The notes below the pieces were generated by a model. It had not been told where the DNA came from. It saw nothing but the letters and a program-made list of their open reading frames with translations, and made no database searches. A stretch of DNA of 64,000 nt from Ignavibacteriales bacterium (GTDB taxonomy: Bacteria; Bacteroidota; Ignavibacteria; Tepidaquicellales; Tepidaquicellaceae): contig JACKAC010000001.1 of NCBI GenBank assembly GCA_020635255.1, positions 1 to 64,000 of the forward strand. Reading direction: 5' to 3'. Positions within the stretch are counted from its first letter, which is position 1. Every line of letters begins with the position of its first letter. Shown here in pieces: positions 1 through 8,730 of the stretch. The translations under genes and the position numbers were made by a program.

Positions 1-213
1 ACATATGTAGATAATCTTTAGTTATCCTTTATTGAAATCAAATTATATTAATAATTATATTAATATCCTATGAAATTTGTATTGTATTAAAATTATTAAG
101 TTTGAGGAGAGCTTAAGTAGCATATTATTGACCTAAATTAATGAAAATGATTGTATTTAATACTCTCTGAAAGTTTTATAACTTACATGTTCTTTGGAAT
201 CAAAACACGAAAT

Positions 214-1158
214 ATGCAAACAGTCGAGGAAGCAGTAAAAGGATTTTTACATCATTGCAAATACGAAAAACAATTAAGCGATAAAACATTAAAGGCATAT
301 GGTATAGATTTGAATCAGTTCAGTGAAATAGTGCAAACCAATAAAAGGTTTTATATGGAAGAGGTTTCGAAGCTACAGGTAAAAATCTTCCTTCAGAAAT
401 TAGGTGAAAGGCATAAGGTTAAAACGATCAAACGGAAAATTGCTTCAACCAAGGCTCTCTTTAATTTCTATGAATATGAAAATGATTCTTTTATAAATCC
501 ATTCAGGAAGATAAGAATTAAGATGAAAGAACCTTTCAAAATTCCATCAGTTCTAACTGTAGCTGAAGTCAGCACAATATTGAATCAAATGTACGAAAGT
601 AAAAAGCAGCTCCTTAATTCAAGCAAGTACTCATATAAAGTTTGGGTTCGTGATATTGCCATACTTGAGCTTTTATTCGCAACGGGATTAAGGGTTTCCG
701 AACTTTCCCATCTTCTTAATGATGATGTGGACTTGGTTCAGGGGCAAATTAAAGTGACGGGGAAAGGGAACAAAGAAAGGATCTTGCATTTTGGAATCAA
801 AGAAACAGCCGAAATACTTCTAGAGTATAAAACCTTGTTTAGAGACGGAGCCGACGGAATCAAATATTTTTTCTTTAACAGGCAAAAGAAACGCTTAACA
901 GAAGCATCTATCCGTACTATTGTTAAGAAACATTCGAGCATTATTGATCAAAAGGTAACTCCTCATACATACAGGCATACATTCGCAACAGTATTATTGG
1001 ATGAAGGTGTAGATATAAAACACATTCAGCATTTACTTGGACATAGCTCCATACTTACGACACAGATATATACACATGTAAGCAGTAAAATGCAAAAGCA
1101 GATTATAATAGAAAAACACCCCAGAAATTATTTTTCCTTTAGGTCAACGGAAAATTAA
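214..1158 (+). CDS. Tyrosine recombinase, XerC/XerD-like
   Basis: Site-specific recombinase that cuts and rejoins DNA through a 3'-phosphotyrosyl bond; in most bacteria this type resolves chromosome dimers at dif. The 314-residue protein has a helical core-binding domain (about residues 1-90) and a catalytic domain from about 110. The catalytic set is complete: Arg in GLRVSEL (about 158), Lys in VTGKGNKER, His and Arg in HTYRHT (about 252), His in LLGHSS, and the Tyr nucleophile in TQIYTH (about 286). The frame is open back to TTG 151; ATG 214 gives the usual Xer N terminus, and ATG 187 is also possible. No att sites, excisionase or cargo genes lie next to it, so a housekeeping Xer is more likely than an integrase. 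Confidence 0.88.
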   Translation: MQTVEEAVKGFLHHCKYEKQLSDKTLKAYGIDLNQFSEIVQTNKRFYMEEVSKLQVKIFLQKLGERHKVKTIKRKIASTKALFNFYEYENDSFINPFRKIRIKMKEPFKIPSVLTVAEVSTILNQMYESKKQLLNSSKYSYKVWVRDIAILELLFATGLRVSELSHLLNDDVDLVQGQIKVTGKGNKERILHFGIKETAEILLEYKTLFRDGADGIKYFFFNRQKKRLTEASIRTIVKKHSSIIDQKVTPHTYRHTFATVLLDEGVDIKHIQHLLGHSSILTTQIYTHVSSKMQKQIIIEKHPRNYFSFRSTEN

Positions 1159-1172
1159 TATGACAACGAAAT

Positions 1173-2156
1173 TTACTTTATCCTCTCATATATCCCCATG
1201 ACATCTTCGACGGCTTTTTGCATGTCAGGGATCTTTATGTGTTCGTTATGCGTGTGGGCGGTGAAGATGCTTCCGGGTCCGTACATCATTGGTTTGCCGA
1301 GGTTAGGAAGCTCAGGCGCGTCTGAACCGTAAGACACCACTCCTGTTTCAAAGCCGTCAACAATGTGAAATTCGATCGGGCGGTCTCCGTAAGCGAACTC
1401 TATCTTTGTCCGATCGTCCGTTATCTCGTTGACCATCTTGACGAGTATATCGTGAGTGAGGAAGGTCGTTCGGAAAAATATTTTCATAGAGACGTAATCG
1501 GAGATTATATTGCGCGCGTTATCGGATGAGAGGCTGCCGATATTATAGGTAGTTTTTCCGAGGAGCGGGTCTTCGGGAAATTCCAGTTCGTTCATCCTGT
1601 TTACAAAGTCCACCATTCTTTGAATCGCGTTATCACCATGTTCGGGGTAGCCTGAGTGGAAGGCTTTGCCGAAGAACTGCGCTTCAGCGAGCATGTTACC
1701 CTTTTGCGCTTTAATTAGTTTATTTTCTGTGGGTTCGCCGACGATCACGTATTTACATCCTTGGATAACTTTATTTGCGGCTTGCGCGCCGTAAGATCCT
1801 ACTTCCTCACCGGCTAGCATAAGGAGACCGAAATTAGTCTCGCCTTTTTCATGGAGCCTTTTGCAGACTTCAGCGAGATAGGCTATCTGTCCTTTGGCGT
1901 CACATGATCCGCGCCCGTAAATGGTATCGCCTTCTATCCGGGGCGGAATGTACGGGGGTACGGTATCGAAGTGAGAGCAGAATATAACTTCCGGTTTTCC
2001 CCATTTATAGTAGAGATTTACCATTCCATTGTCTATATCCTGAATTTCCAGCTCCGCACCATCGGGGGAGAAGTTATCTTTAATGTATTCAGCCACGGAA
2101 TTTTCCATACCGGAAGTGGATTCCACGCCCATTATTTCGATAAGAAAGTCTATCAT
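1173..2156 (-). CDS. M20 family metallopeptidase / deacylase (ArgE/DapE-like)
   Basis: Di-zinc amidohydrolase of the M20 family, which includes acetylornithine deacetylase (ArgE), succinyl-diaminopimelate desuccinylase (DapE) and dipeptidases. Visible metal and catalytic residues are His62 and Asp64 in SHFDTVPP, Asp86 in GRGSCDAKG, the Glu pair in AGEEVGS (117-118), Glu141 in VGEPTE and a late His in TAHTHNEH (about 303). At 327 residues it is a little short for ArgE/DapE but keeps both the catalytic and the lid (dimerisation) segments. It has no signal peptide, so it is cytosolic. It converges on the recombinase gene with a 14-base gap and has no biosynthetic neighbour, so the acyl substrate cannot be named from context. 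Confidence 0.85.
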   Translation of the reverse strand: MIDFLIEIMGVESTSGMENSVAEYIKDNFSPDGAELEIQDIDNGMVNLYYKWGKPEVIFCSHFDTVPPYIPPRIEGDTIYGRGSCDAKGQIAYLAEVCKRLHEKGETNFGLLMLAGEEVGSYGAQAANKVIQGCKYVIVGEPTENKLIKAQKGNMLAEAQFFGKAFHSGYPEHGDNAIQRMVDFVNRMNELEFPEDPLLGKTTYNIGSLSSDNARNIISDYVSMKIFFRTTFLTHDILVKMVNEITDDRTKIEFAYGDRPIEFHIVDGFETGVVSYGSDAPELPNLGKPMMYGPGSIFTAHTHNEHIKIPDMQKAVEDVMGIYERIK

Positions 2157-2304
2157 TTTAAGTAAATTATGAGATTTTTATGCTAAAATAGTTATTTTAA
2201 TATTAATCATCAGTATAGAACCGGAAATCTTATCTACTTGAAAATATAAATTAATAAGGTTAATTTAGTTGTTTACCAAAAGATTTGGTTAATATTAAGA
2301 TAAA

Positions 2305-2529
2305 ATGAAGAATATCCATCCAAAATACTACAGATGTGAAGTAAAATGCAACTGTGGTGAGACATTCGTGACCAGGTCAACCGTACCGGAGATCAAGGTG
2401 GAAATCTGTTCAGCCTGCCACCCGTTCTTTACCGGCACCCAAAAGATAGTTGACACCGCCGGAAGAGTAGAGAAATTCAGGAAGAAATACGGCAAGGTTC
2501 AGTCTGCGAAAACAACCGAAGCATCATAG
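2305..2529 (+). CDS. rpmE: 50S ribosomal protein L31 (zinc-binding type)
   Basis: Large-subunit ribosomal protein L31, which helps bridge the 50S central protuberance to the 30S head. The 74-residue protein matches the zinc-containing form: it opens with MKNIHPKYY, carries a Cys-x-Cys pair (Cys15, Cys17) and a CSAC pair (Cys35, Cys38), and has the conserved HPFFTGTQK and GRVEKFRKKYG segments. The C-terminal tail is slightly extended. It is a single-gene transcription unit: a good intrinsic terminator follows within 25 bases of the stop codon, and the upstream gene is on the other strand. Confidence 0.97.
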   Translation: MKNIHPKYYRCEVKCNCGETFVTRSTVPEIKVEICSACHPFFTGTQKIVDTAGRVEKFRKKYGKVQSAKTTEAS

Positions 2530-2550
2530 TTAAAAGCATATATCAGAACT

Positions 2551-2587
2551 TAAAAGCCATCTTCCCGAACAAGATGGCTTTTTTATT
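2551..2587 (+). terminator. Intrinsic terminator after rpmE
   Basis: A stem with arms AAAAGCCATCTT and AAGATGGCTTTT around the short loop CCCGAAC is followed by a run of T. It sits directly behind the rpmE stop codon and separates it from the next plus-strand gene. Confidence 0.85.
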
Positions 2588-2639
2588 TACTCTATATTGC
2601 GTTTATTTCTTTATATGATAATACAATAAGGAGTCCTCA

Positions 2640-3920
2640 ATGAAGGTAATAATTTTTGAAGACAGGGGTTACGAAGACCTGTATCCAATTACGTACCTGC
2701 GCCCCTCCTATGCTTTGAAGAGCGGAGCATTTACTATCTTTGAAACGATGGAGAGGGAGATGGGCGAGGGGTATGAGATACTTCTTCACTGCAGAAGCTA
2801 TATGTCGGCTTATCTGAAGGAATGCTTTCCGGACAGGATAGTAAATAACATTCCTTCAGAGGACGTAATGTTCCTAAACGGAAGGTTCCTTATGAGCAAG
2901 GTTTTACTACCGGCATTTTCCGATGCATCAAAAAAAGATACGGTCTGGACACATAACGGCGACGTATTGTTTGCTTATGTCTCTGCCGGGAAAGTTGCTC
3001 CACTGAAGGAGAAAGCGGAGAGCCAGGGTGATAACGTACTTTCTTTAAAGGATTTCACGGATGCAGGGCTAAACAGCGAGGTTATTACAAAAGAGGATTT
3101 TTCGAACGATATTATCGAAATAAAATATCCGTGGGACATACGCAGGTATTTTTCTTATCTGCTGGAGAGGGACATAATGTACAGGGTCAGACTTAACCCA
3201 ACACTGCTCCATGTATATGACGGTATGCAGATAATCTCACGTGAAGACATGATGAACATTAATTTCGGTAAAGCCGTTAACTTTTATCCAAACATCGTTC
3301 TCGACTGTAAAGCCGGCGGGATAGTCATAGATGACGAGACCGAGATAGAGCCTTACGTTTTCATTAAGGGACCTGTATTCATCGGTAAGAACTGTAAAAT
3401 AAAATCCGGCACTAAAATATACGGACCCTGCTATATAGGAGATCATTCTAAGGTAGCGGGTGAAATCTCCGCAAGTATCTTTCATTCATACGTTAATAAG
3501 CAGCACGACGGGTTCATTGGTGATTCATACATCTGCCCGATGGTTAATCTCGGCGCCGATACGGTAACGAGTAATCTTAAAAATAATTATTCGAACATTA
3601 AGGTAAAGGTAAGGGGTGAGGAGATCGATACAGGGACACAATTCCTGGGAAGCGTTATAGGGGATCATTCGAAATTCGGTATAAATACGATGCTTAATAC
3701 AGGAACGTCGGTCGGGATATTCGCGAATGTATTTGGAGGGGGGTTTCCTCCGAAGCAGATAGGGTCGTTTTCATGGAATGAGATCGGTAAAAAGCCGGAA
3801 AAGTATGATATAGAGAAAGCTCTCGAAACAGCCGAGCAGACAATGAGCAGGAGAAATCTCGAGGTTTCGAGCGCATACGAGTCGCTGGTCAGGAAATTAT
3901 ATGAAGAAACAGCAGTTTAG
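2640..3920 (+). CDS. GlmU-like sugar nucleotidyltransferase with left-handed beta-helix
   Basis: Bacteroidota-type GlmU-related protein (sugar nucleotidyltransferase family seen in Pfam as NTP_transf_4) followed by a left-handed beta-helix. The N-terminal half starts with a characteristic FEDRGYEDLYP and TYLRPSYALKSG stretch instead of the classical GlmU pyrophosphorylase loop. From about residue 220 the sequence becomes hexapeptide-like (IGKNCKIKSGTKIYGPCYIG, IGDHSKFGINTML), as in acyltransferase helices. It probably makes or modifies a UDP-sugar for envelope precursors; the exact substrate is not visible. An AAGGAG ribosome site at 2628-2633 lies 6 bases before ATG 2640 and fixes the start. 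It stands alone on its strand ahead of tRNA-Val. Confidence 0.85.
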   Translation: MKVIIFEDRGYEDLYPITYLRPSYALKSGAFTIFETMEREMGEGYEILLHCRSYMSAYLKECFPDRIVNNIPSEDVMFLNGRFLMSKVLLPAFSDASKKDTVWTHNGDVLFAYVSAGKVAPLKEKAESQGDNVLSLKDFTDAGLNSEVITKEDFSNDIIEIKYPWDIRRYFSYLLERDIMYRVRLNPTLLHVYDGMQIISREDMMNINFGKAVNFYPNIVLDCKAGGIVIDDETEIEPYVFIKGPVFIGKNCKIKSGTKIYGPCYIGDHSKVAGEISASIFHSYVNKQHDGFIGDSYICPMVNLGADTVTSNLKNNYSNIKVKVRGEEIDTGTQFLGSVIGDHSKFGINTMLNTGTSVGIFANVFGGGFPPKQIGSFSWNEIGKKPEKYDIEKALETAEQTMSRRNLEVSSAYESLVRKLYEETAV

Positions 3921-4017
3921 GGAGTGGCATTGGGAAAAAATAAGGTAATTTGGATTGAAAAAAGCAGTATAAATCCTTATTTTTAGAGTTCTTGTCTTTA
4001 ATTTAAAGTTTTTTGAG

Positions 4018-4091
4018 GGGCGGTTAGCTCAGTTGGTTAGAGCGCTACGTTGACATCGTAGAGGTCATTGGTTCGACTCCATTACCGCCCA
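4018..4091 (+). tRNA. tRNA-Val (GAC)
   Basis: The cloverleaf can be folded by eye. The 7-bp acceptor stem pairs GGGCGGT with ACCGCCC; the D arm is GCTC/GAGC; the anticodon stem CTACG/CGTAG encloses loop TTGACAT with anticodon GAC (valine); the T arm ATTGG/CCATT carries TTCGACT. The second T-stem pair is a T-T mismatch. The discriminator is A and the CCA end is not encoded (the next bases are CATTT). Confidence 0.95.
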
Positions 4092-4121
4092 CATTTATTC
4101 AATAATAAAAAAGATCCGGTC

Positions 4122-5282
4122 ATGGGCAAATTAAGATTATCTTTACTTTTATTGTTTGCAGTGATTTTTTTCTCTGCAAATAACGGGTACTCACAGTCTG
4201 ATAACTTTATCACTCAGTACGACCCATATATTATTTCGTTAAAACAATTTACGTTTTACTATCCGGTCGATGAAGATCCGCTTAATGCAACATCTAACAT
4301 GATTATCGTCATACAGGGTAATATAGGAACACAGAAGAACGCCTTCATAAAGTTCCTAACCGCCGATCAACTTTCATTCGTGAGCGCGAGGGAATTTGAA
4401 GACGGTTATATACAGGAAGTCGGTGTACTAGATAAGCAGGGGGCACTTATCCCTCCGTTAAAGGACATACAGGGGAAGAATTTTCTCGAACTGACCATAA
4501 GCGGTTACGCAGACCTGACCCAAAGTGATTTTGATAAGATAAAAAGCATTGCAGGGGCAGGATTATTAGCGGTTTCAACTTCACTTCGGGATCCATTTCT
4601 TGGAATTTATAAAAACTATCCCCAACCTTCTGAAGTTCTAAAGCCTACCGACGAAAGGTGGGCTGAAGCAGAAGCATTCCTGGCAGGTATGGGAACAAGG
4701 AAGAAAGTGAATCTCGGTTCTGTTACACTGAGCATCCCTATGGTTACCGATGTTAAGAATATTTCGGGAGGGGATAACCTTGTTGCAGGTGATAAGACAG
4801 TCTCCGAAGAGAAGGGCAGGACTATTGCAATTGTTAATTTCAGAGAACTTGATGATGAGCGCATTGTTGCCGACCAGGAATATTCAACGGAACTATACCA
4901 GATGTTTCTAAAGCATGCCGGTACACCGTCCAATCAATCAGCTCTTACAGGGGATATGATAGAGCTGACAGATTTCAAAGCTGAAGGATTCAAGGATAAG
5001 AACGATGTTTATATCAATCCAGAAGCAAAGAAACAGCTGGGATACATTCTTGAGGTATTAATAGCGGCAGTACCGATAAAGAATGACACCGTTGAAACAA
5101 CCACTGCAACTCTGCCTCTTGAATTGCAGATAGCGCTGGATTATTTCCGCACGAATATGACACAGGAAGAAACGAGATTTAATAAGTATATATTTGAAAG
5201 GTATATAGCTGATGAATCAAGTAAAGCAAAGCTGAAAAGGGAGATAGACAGGATCAGGAAGTATTACAATTACATGAACTAA
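4122..5282 (+). CDS. Secreted protein of unknown function
   Basis: I do not recognise a family. The 386-residue protein starts with a clear signal peptide (MGKLRLSLLLLFAVIFFSAN, probable cleavage after GYSQ), so it is exported to the periplasm or beyond. The mature part has no transmembrane segments and looks mixed alpha/beta, with a charged helical C terminus (SSKAKLKREIDRIRKYYNY). The frame is open upstream into the tRNA-Val gene, but a start there is not credible; ATG 4122 is the first that gives the signal peptide. The gene ends 13 bases before thrS and could be co-transcribed with the translation operon, although no functional link is evident. Confidence 0.8.
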   Translation: MGKLRLSLLLLFAVIFFSANNGYSQSDNFITQYDPYIISLKQFTFYYPVDEDPLNATSNMIIVIQGNIGTQKNAFIKFLTADQLSFVSAREFEDGYIQEVGVLDKQGALIPPLKDIQGKNFLELTISGYADLTQSDFDKIKSIAGAGLLAVSTSLRDPFLGIYKNYPQPSEVLKPTDERWAEAEAFLAGMGTRKKVNLGSVTLSIPMVTDVKNISGGDNLVAGDKTVSEEKGRTIAIVNFRELDDERIVADQEYSTELYQMFLKHAGTPSNQSALTGDMIELTDFKAEGFKDKNDVYINPEAKKQLGYILEVLIAAVPIKNDTVETTTATLPLELQIALDYFRTNMTQEETRFNKYIFERYIADESSKAKLKREIDRIRKYYNYMN

Positions 5283-5295
5283 TTAGAGACATTAC

Positions 5296-7254
5296 TTGGC
5301 AGATAAAATTAAAATAACGTTTCCGGACGGGAACAGTAAAGAGTACGATAAAGGCGTAAGCTCGTTCGATATAGCTAAGTCAATCAGCAACGGGCTGGCT
5401 AACGATGTGCTTGTGGCTGAGGTTAACGGGAAAATGACAGACCTCAGCGCTCCTTTGGATGAGGACTCTGCGGTCGTATTCCATAAATTCGACTCGCCGA
5501 AGGGCAGGGAAGTTTACTGGCATACTACGTCTCACCTTATGGCTCAAGCAATAGAGGAGCTATTCCCGGGGGCGAAGTTTGGTGTAGGACCTCCCATAGA
5601 GGGCGGATTTTATTATGATATAGATTCTGAGCATAAGTTCACAGAAGATGATCTGAATAAGATCGCAGAAAGGATGAAGGAGATAGCCGCGAGGGATCTT
5701 CACCCGGTGAGGGAAGAACTGCCAAGACAGGATGCAATAGAGTATTTTAAGACTAAGAGAAATGATCCGTACAAAGTAGAGATACTCGAGACTATTGCAA
5801 AGGATGAAGATGTTGTTTCGCTTTATCACCAGGGAGAATTCACTGACCTATGCAGGGGACCGCATCTGCCTACTACGGATAAAATAAAAGCGGTCAAGCT
5901 GATGTCGGTGTCGGGTTCTTACTGGCGCGGTGATGAGAATAGGCAGATGCTTCAGCGTATCTACGGTATTTCATTTCCGAAAGAAAAGGAACTGCAGGCA
6001 TATATCGATAAGATCGAAGAAGCAAAGAAGCGTGATAACAGGAAACTCGGGCATGAGCTGGAGCTGTTTATGATATCGCCGAATGTCGGAGGCGGGCTCC
6101 CTATATGGCTGCCAAAAGGCGCGGTGCTGAGAATGCAATTGGAAGATTTCCTTAAAGCGGAACAGCAGAAGCGAGGTTATTCACCGGTCTATACACCTCA
6201 TATAGCTAAGATAGATCTTTATAAAACGTCGGGGCATTATCCTTATTACAAGGATTCGCAGTATCCTCCGTTGCAGTTCGAAGATGAGACGGGGAAAAAG
6301 GAAGAGTACCTACTAAAGCCGATGAACTGCCCGCACCATCACCAGATATATTCTCATAAGCCAAGAAGCTACAGGGACCTTCCCGTAAGGCTGGCTGAGT
6401 TTGGAACGGTATACAGATACGAGCAGTCGGGTGAGCTTAACGGACTGATACGAGTTAGAGGGTTTACTGTAGACGATTCCCATATATACTGTACACAGGA
6501 GCAATTGATGGACGAGCTGTGTGATGTGATAGAGCTTACGACATTCGTTTTTTCAACATTAGGGTTTAAAGATTTTAAGACTAGGCTTTCGTTCAGGGAT
6601 CCAGAGAACAAAGATAAGTACGGCGGTACAGACGAGATGTGGGAACAAGCAGAAAAGGACGTAAAGGAAGCCGCCGACAAAATGGGTCTGAATTATTTCA
6701 TCGGTATCGGCGAAGCGAGCTTTTACGGACCGAAGCTGGATTTTATTGTGCAGGATGCATTAGGCAGACCATGGCAATTAGGTACAGCACAGGTCGATTA
6801 CGTGATGCCGGAGAGGTTCGATCTTACGTATGTAGGAAGTGATGGGCAGAAGCACCGCCCGATAATTATTCACCGCGCGCCATTCGGTTCAATGGAGAGA
6901 TTTATCGGTGTGCTGATTGAGAATTACGCGGGTAATTTCCCTGTGTGGCTCGCGCCTGTTCAGGTACAGGTTATTCCTGTTTCCGAAAATTCTAATGATT
7001 ACGCTGAGGAAGTTTACGCTACATTAAAGGCGGACAAGATACGAGCTGAGATAGACCTTAAAGGAGAAAAAATAGGATATAAGATACGTGAAGCCGAAAG
7101 CATGAAAATTCCGTATATGCTCATAGTTGGGGACAAAGAAAAGGAAAACAGGACGGTTTCTGTGAGAAAACACAAAGAAGGCGATATAGGCGTTATGGCA
7201 TTGAATGAGTTTATGGAAAAGGTTAATTTAGAAATTTCCAAAAAATCAGCGTAA
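5296..7254 (+). CDS. thrS: Threonyl-tRNA synthetase
   Basis: Class II synthetase that charges tRNA-Thr and edits Ser-tRNA-Thr. All domains are present in 652 residues. They are a TGS domain (1-65); the editing domain with HTTSH (His76, His80) and CRGPH (Cys186, His190); the catalytic core with MNCPHH, which supplies the zinc cysteine, plus motif-2-like VYRYEQSGEL; and a C-terminal anticodon-binding domain from about 540. The start is TTG 5296, which places the TGS domain at the N terminus as in homologues; no strong ribosome site is visible. It is the first gene of the classical thrS-infC-rpmI-rplT-pheS order. Confidence 0.98.
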   Translation: MADKIKITFPDGNSKEYDKGVSSFDIAKSISNGLANDVLVAEVNGKMTDLSAPLDEDSAVVFHKFDSPKGREVYWHTTSHLMAQAIEELFPGAKFGVGPPIEGGFYYDIDSEHKFTEDDLNKIAERMKEIAARDLHPVREELPRQDAIEYFKTKRNDPYKVEILETIAKDEDVVSLYHQGEFTDLCRGPHLPTTDKIKAVKLMSVSGSYWRGDENRQMLQRIYGISFPKEKELQAYIDKIEEAKKRDNRKLGHELELFMISPNVGGGLPIWLPKGAVLRMQLEDFLKAEQQKRGYSPVYTPHIAKIDLYKTSGHYPYYKDSQYPPLQFEDETGKKEEYLLKPMNCPHHHQIYSHKPRSYRDLPVRLAEFGTVYRYEQSGELNGLIRVRGFTVDDSHIYCTQEQLMDELCDVIELTTFVFSTLGFKDFKTRLSFRDPENKDKYGGTDEMWEQAEKDVKEAADKMGLNYFIGIGEASFYGPKLDFIVQDALGRPWQLGTAQVDYVMPERFDLTYVGSDGQKHRPIIIHRAPFGSMERFIGVLIENYAGNFPVWLAPVQVQVIPVSENSNDYAEEVYATLKADKIRAEIDLKGEKIGYKIREAESMKIPYMLIVGDKEKENRTVSVRKHKEGDIGVMALNEFMEKVNLEISKKSA

Positions 7255-7301
7255 ACAGCTGGTATATAAAGTATTATTTATTAATTAATTAAAAATAACT
7301 T

Positions 7302-7976
7302 ATTAAAGATAACAGAAGAGATCCGCGAAGAAGAGCACCACGTGAGAGGGTGAATGAATATATTCGGGCTAATGAAGTCAGAGTAATCGATGAAGAAGGT
7401 AATGCGCTTGGAATCATGGCTCCGCAGGAGGCGTTAAGGATCGCACAGGCGAGAGGATACGATCTTGTAGAGATCTCGCCAAATGCAAAACCGCCTGTAT
7501 GTAAGATAATAGATTACGGAAAATTCAATTACGAGAGACAGAAGAAAGAGAAGCAGGCAAAGAAGAATCAATCAGTAATGCATGTAAAGGAAATTCGTTT
7601 TAATCCTAATACAGATGAACACGACGTAGATTTTAAGACGAAGCATTTGAGAGAGTTTTTGATGGAGGGACACAAAGTAAAAGCAACGGTAATGTTTCGG
7701 GGAAGAATGATAACACATCCGGAGATAGGGCGCGAGCTAATGGATAATGTTCTTTCAAAGCTGGAAGATATTGGGAAGCTGGAAGCACCTCCTAAAATGG
7801 AAGGTAAACAGCTGATCGCTTATCTAACTCCGGACAGAGGAAAGATAAAATCTATGCAGGACAGAATGGAGAAAGAGAAAAAGATGGAAGAGAAACTCCG
7901 CCAGAGAAATGACGAGGGGGAAGAAGATGGAAAAGCAGAAGAAGATAAAACCGGAGATAAACAAGAAGATCAATAA
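7302..7976 (+). CDS. infC: Translation initiation factor IF-3, probable AUU start
   Basis: IF-3 binds the 30S subunit, keeps subunits apart and checks the start codon. The N-domain carries NEYIRANEVRVI and LVEISPNAKPPVCKI; the C-domain carries VKEIRFNPNTDEHD and VMFRGRMITHPEIG. The only ordinary start near the N terminus is GTG 7350 (MNEYIR). However, the same frame upstream encodes the basic RRDPRRRAPRERV segment that precedes this point in other IF-3 proteins. The frame opens after TAA 7296-7298, and the only plausible initiator before that segment is ATT 7302, giving 224 residues. Escherichia coli infC also starts at AUU and uses it for autoregulation. Its C-terminal tail is rich in Lys and Glu. 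A start at GTG 7350 cannot be excluded. Confidence 0.9.
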   Translation: MKDNRRDPRRRAPRERVNEYIRANEVRVIDEEGNALGIMAPQEALRIAQARGYDLVEISPNAKPPVCKIIDYGKFNYERQKKEKQAKKNQSVMHVKEIRFNPNTDEHDVDFKTKHLREFLMEGHKVKATVMFRGRMITHPEIGRELMDNVLSKLEDIGKLEAPPKMEGKQLIAYLTPDRGKIKSMQDRMEKEKKMEEKLRQRNDEGEEDGKAEEDKTGDKQEDQ

Positions 7977-7995
7977 TTAACAAGGATATATAAAA

Positions 7996-8193
7996 ATGCC
8001 AAAAATGAAATCAAACCGCGGCGCATCAAAGAGATTCAAGGTGACCGCAAACGGCAAGGTGAAAAGGCACAAAGCCTACGCCAACCACATCCTTACCAAA
8101 AAGTCGCCGGGCAGAAAGAGAAAACTGCGCGCTGCTGCGATGGTAACGGAAGCGGATGCAAACAGAGTTAAGAGGATGCTCTTAGCCGAGTAG
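7996..8193 (+). CDS. rpmI: 50S ribosomal protein L35
   Basis: Small basic large-subunit protein. The 65 residues show the family pattern MPKMKSNRGASKRFKVTANG, then HILTKKSPGRKRKLR and a final ADANRVKRML. It lies 19 bases after infC in the conserved infC-rpmI-rplT order. Confidence 0.97.
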   Translation: MPKMKSNRGASKRFKVTANGKVKRHKAYANHILTKKSPGRKRKLRAAAMVTEADANRVKRMLLAE

Positions 8194-8288
8194 TACCAAT
8201 CTATTTTTTTAACAAGAAGAGGTTCACAAATTCCTCATAATATATTTCGGGGATGCCTCAATTTTAAAAACGAAAGGAAGTAAAATTA

Positions 8289-8636
8289 ATGCCACGTTCA
8301 CGAAACAAAGTCGCTTCACACAGAAGAAGGAAGCGCATTCTAAAATCAGCCAAAGGATACTGGGGTGCCAGGAGTAAAGTTTACACGGTTGCCAAGAACG
8401 CAGTAGAGAAAGGCTTAACCCACGCTTACAAAGACAGAAAGCAGAAAAAGAGAGAATACAGGAAACTGTGGATCACCAGGATCAATGCCGCAGCAAGAAT
8501 GAATGGTATGTCCTATTCGCAGCTGATAGGCGCTCTCAGAAAGAAAAACATAGATATTAACAGGAAGACCCTGGCAGATCTGGCTTACGACAATATGGAT
8601 GCATTCAATGAGATCGCGAAGTTTGCCAAGAGCTGA
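8289..8636 (+). CDS. rplT: 50S ribosomal protein L20
   Basis: Early-assembly large-subunit protein that binds 23S rRNA. At 115 residues it has full length and the expected features: MPRSRNKVASHRRRKRIL, GYWGARSKVYTVAKNAV and the C-terminal globular part with YSQLIGALRKKNIDINRK. A ribosome site AAAGGAAG precedes ATG 8289. The 95-base gap after rpmI contains no gene. In some bacteria L20 represses this operon through leader RNA, but I cannot identify such a site here. A terminator follows. Confidence 0.98.
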   Translation: MPRSRNKVASHRRRKRILKSAKGYWGARSKVYTVAKNAVEKGLTHAYKDRKQKKREYRKLWITRINAAARMNGMSYSQLIGALRKKNIDINRKTLADLAYDNMDAFNEIAKFAKS

Positions 8637-8667
8637 TAGACCCGCCGGGTTTTATTGCTGAAATTAT

Positions 8668-8697
8668 AAGGCGGGATAACTATACCCGCCTTTTTTA
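8668..8697 (+). terminator. Intrinsic terminator between rplT and pheS
   Basis: Arms AAGGCGGG and CCCGCCTT around a 9-base loop are followed by a T-rich tract. It lies in the rplT-pheS gap, so pheS is either expressed from read-through or has its own promoter in the roughly 30 bases that remain. Confidence 0.85.
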
Positions 8698-8730
8698 TTT
8701 ACAAATATTTACCGTCCGCGACAGGCTAAT

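Noticed and set aside
214..1158. Xer-like recombinase considered as an integrase of a mobile element
   Set aside because: No att repeats, excisionase, phage or cargo genes are visible nearby.
2275..2289. ACCAAA/TTTGGT hairpin just before rpmE, considered as an L31 or zinc-regulator site
   Set aside because: The stem is only six pairs and AT-rich, so it could be chance; no known consensus matches.
4068..4121. Upstream extension of the secreted protein gene into tRNA-Val
   Set aside because: The frame is open but overlaps the tRNA; the first Met with a signal peptide is at 4122.
8194..8288. GAGG/CCTC pairs in the rpmI-rplT gap, considered as an L20 regulatory RNA
   Set aside because: The pairing is short and I see no structure that matches a known L20 leader.
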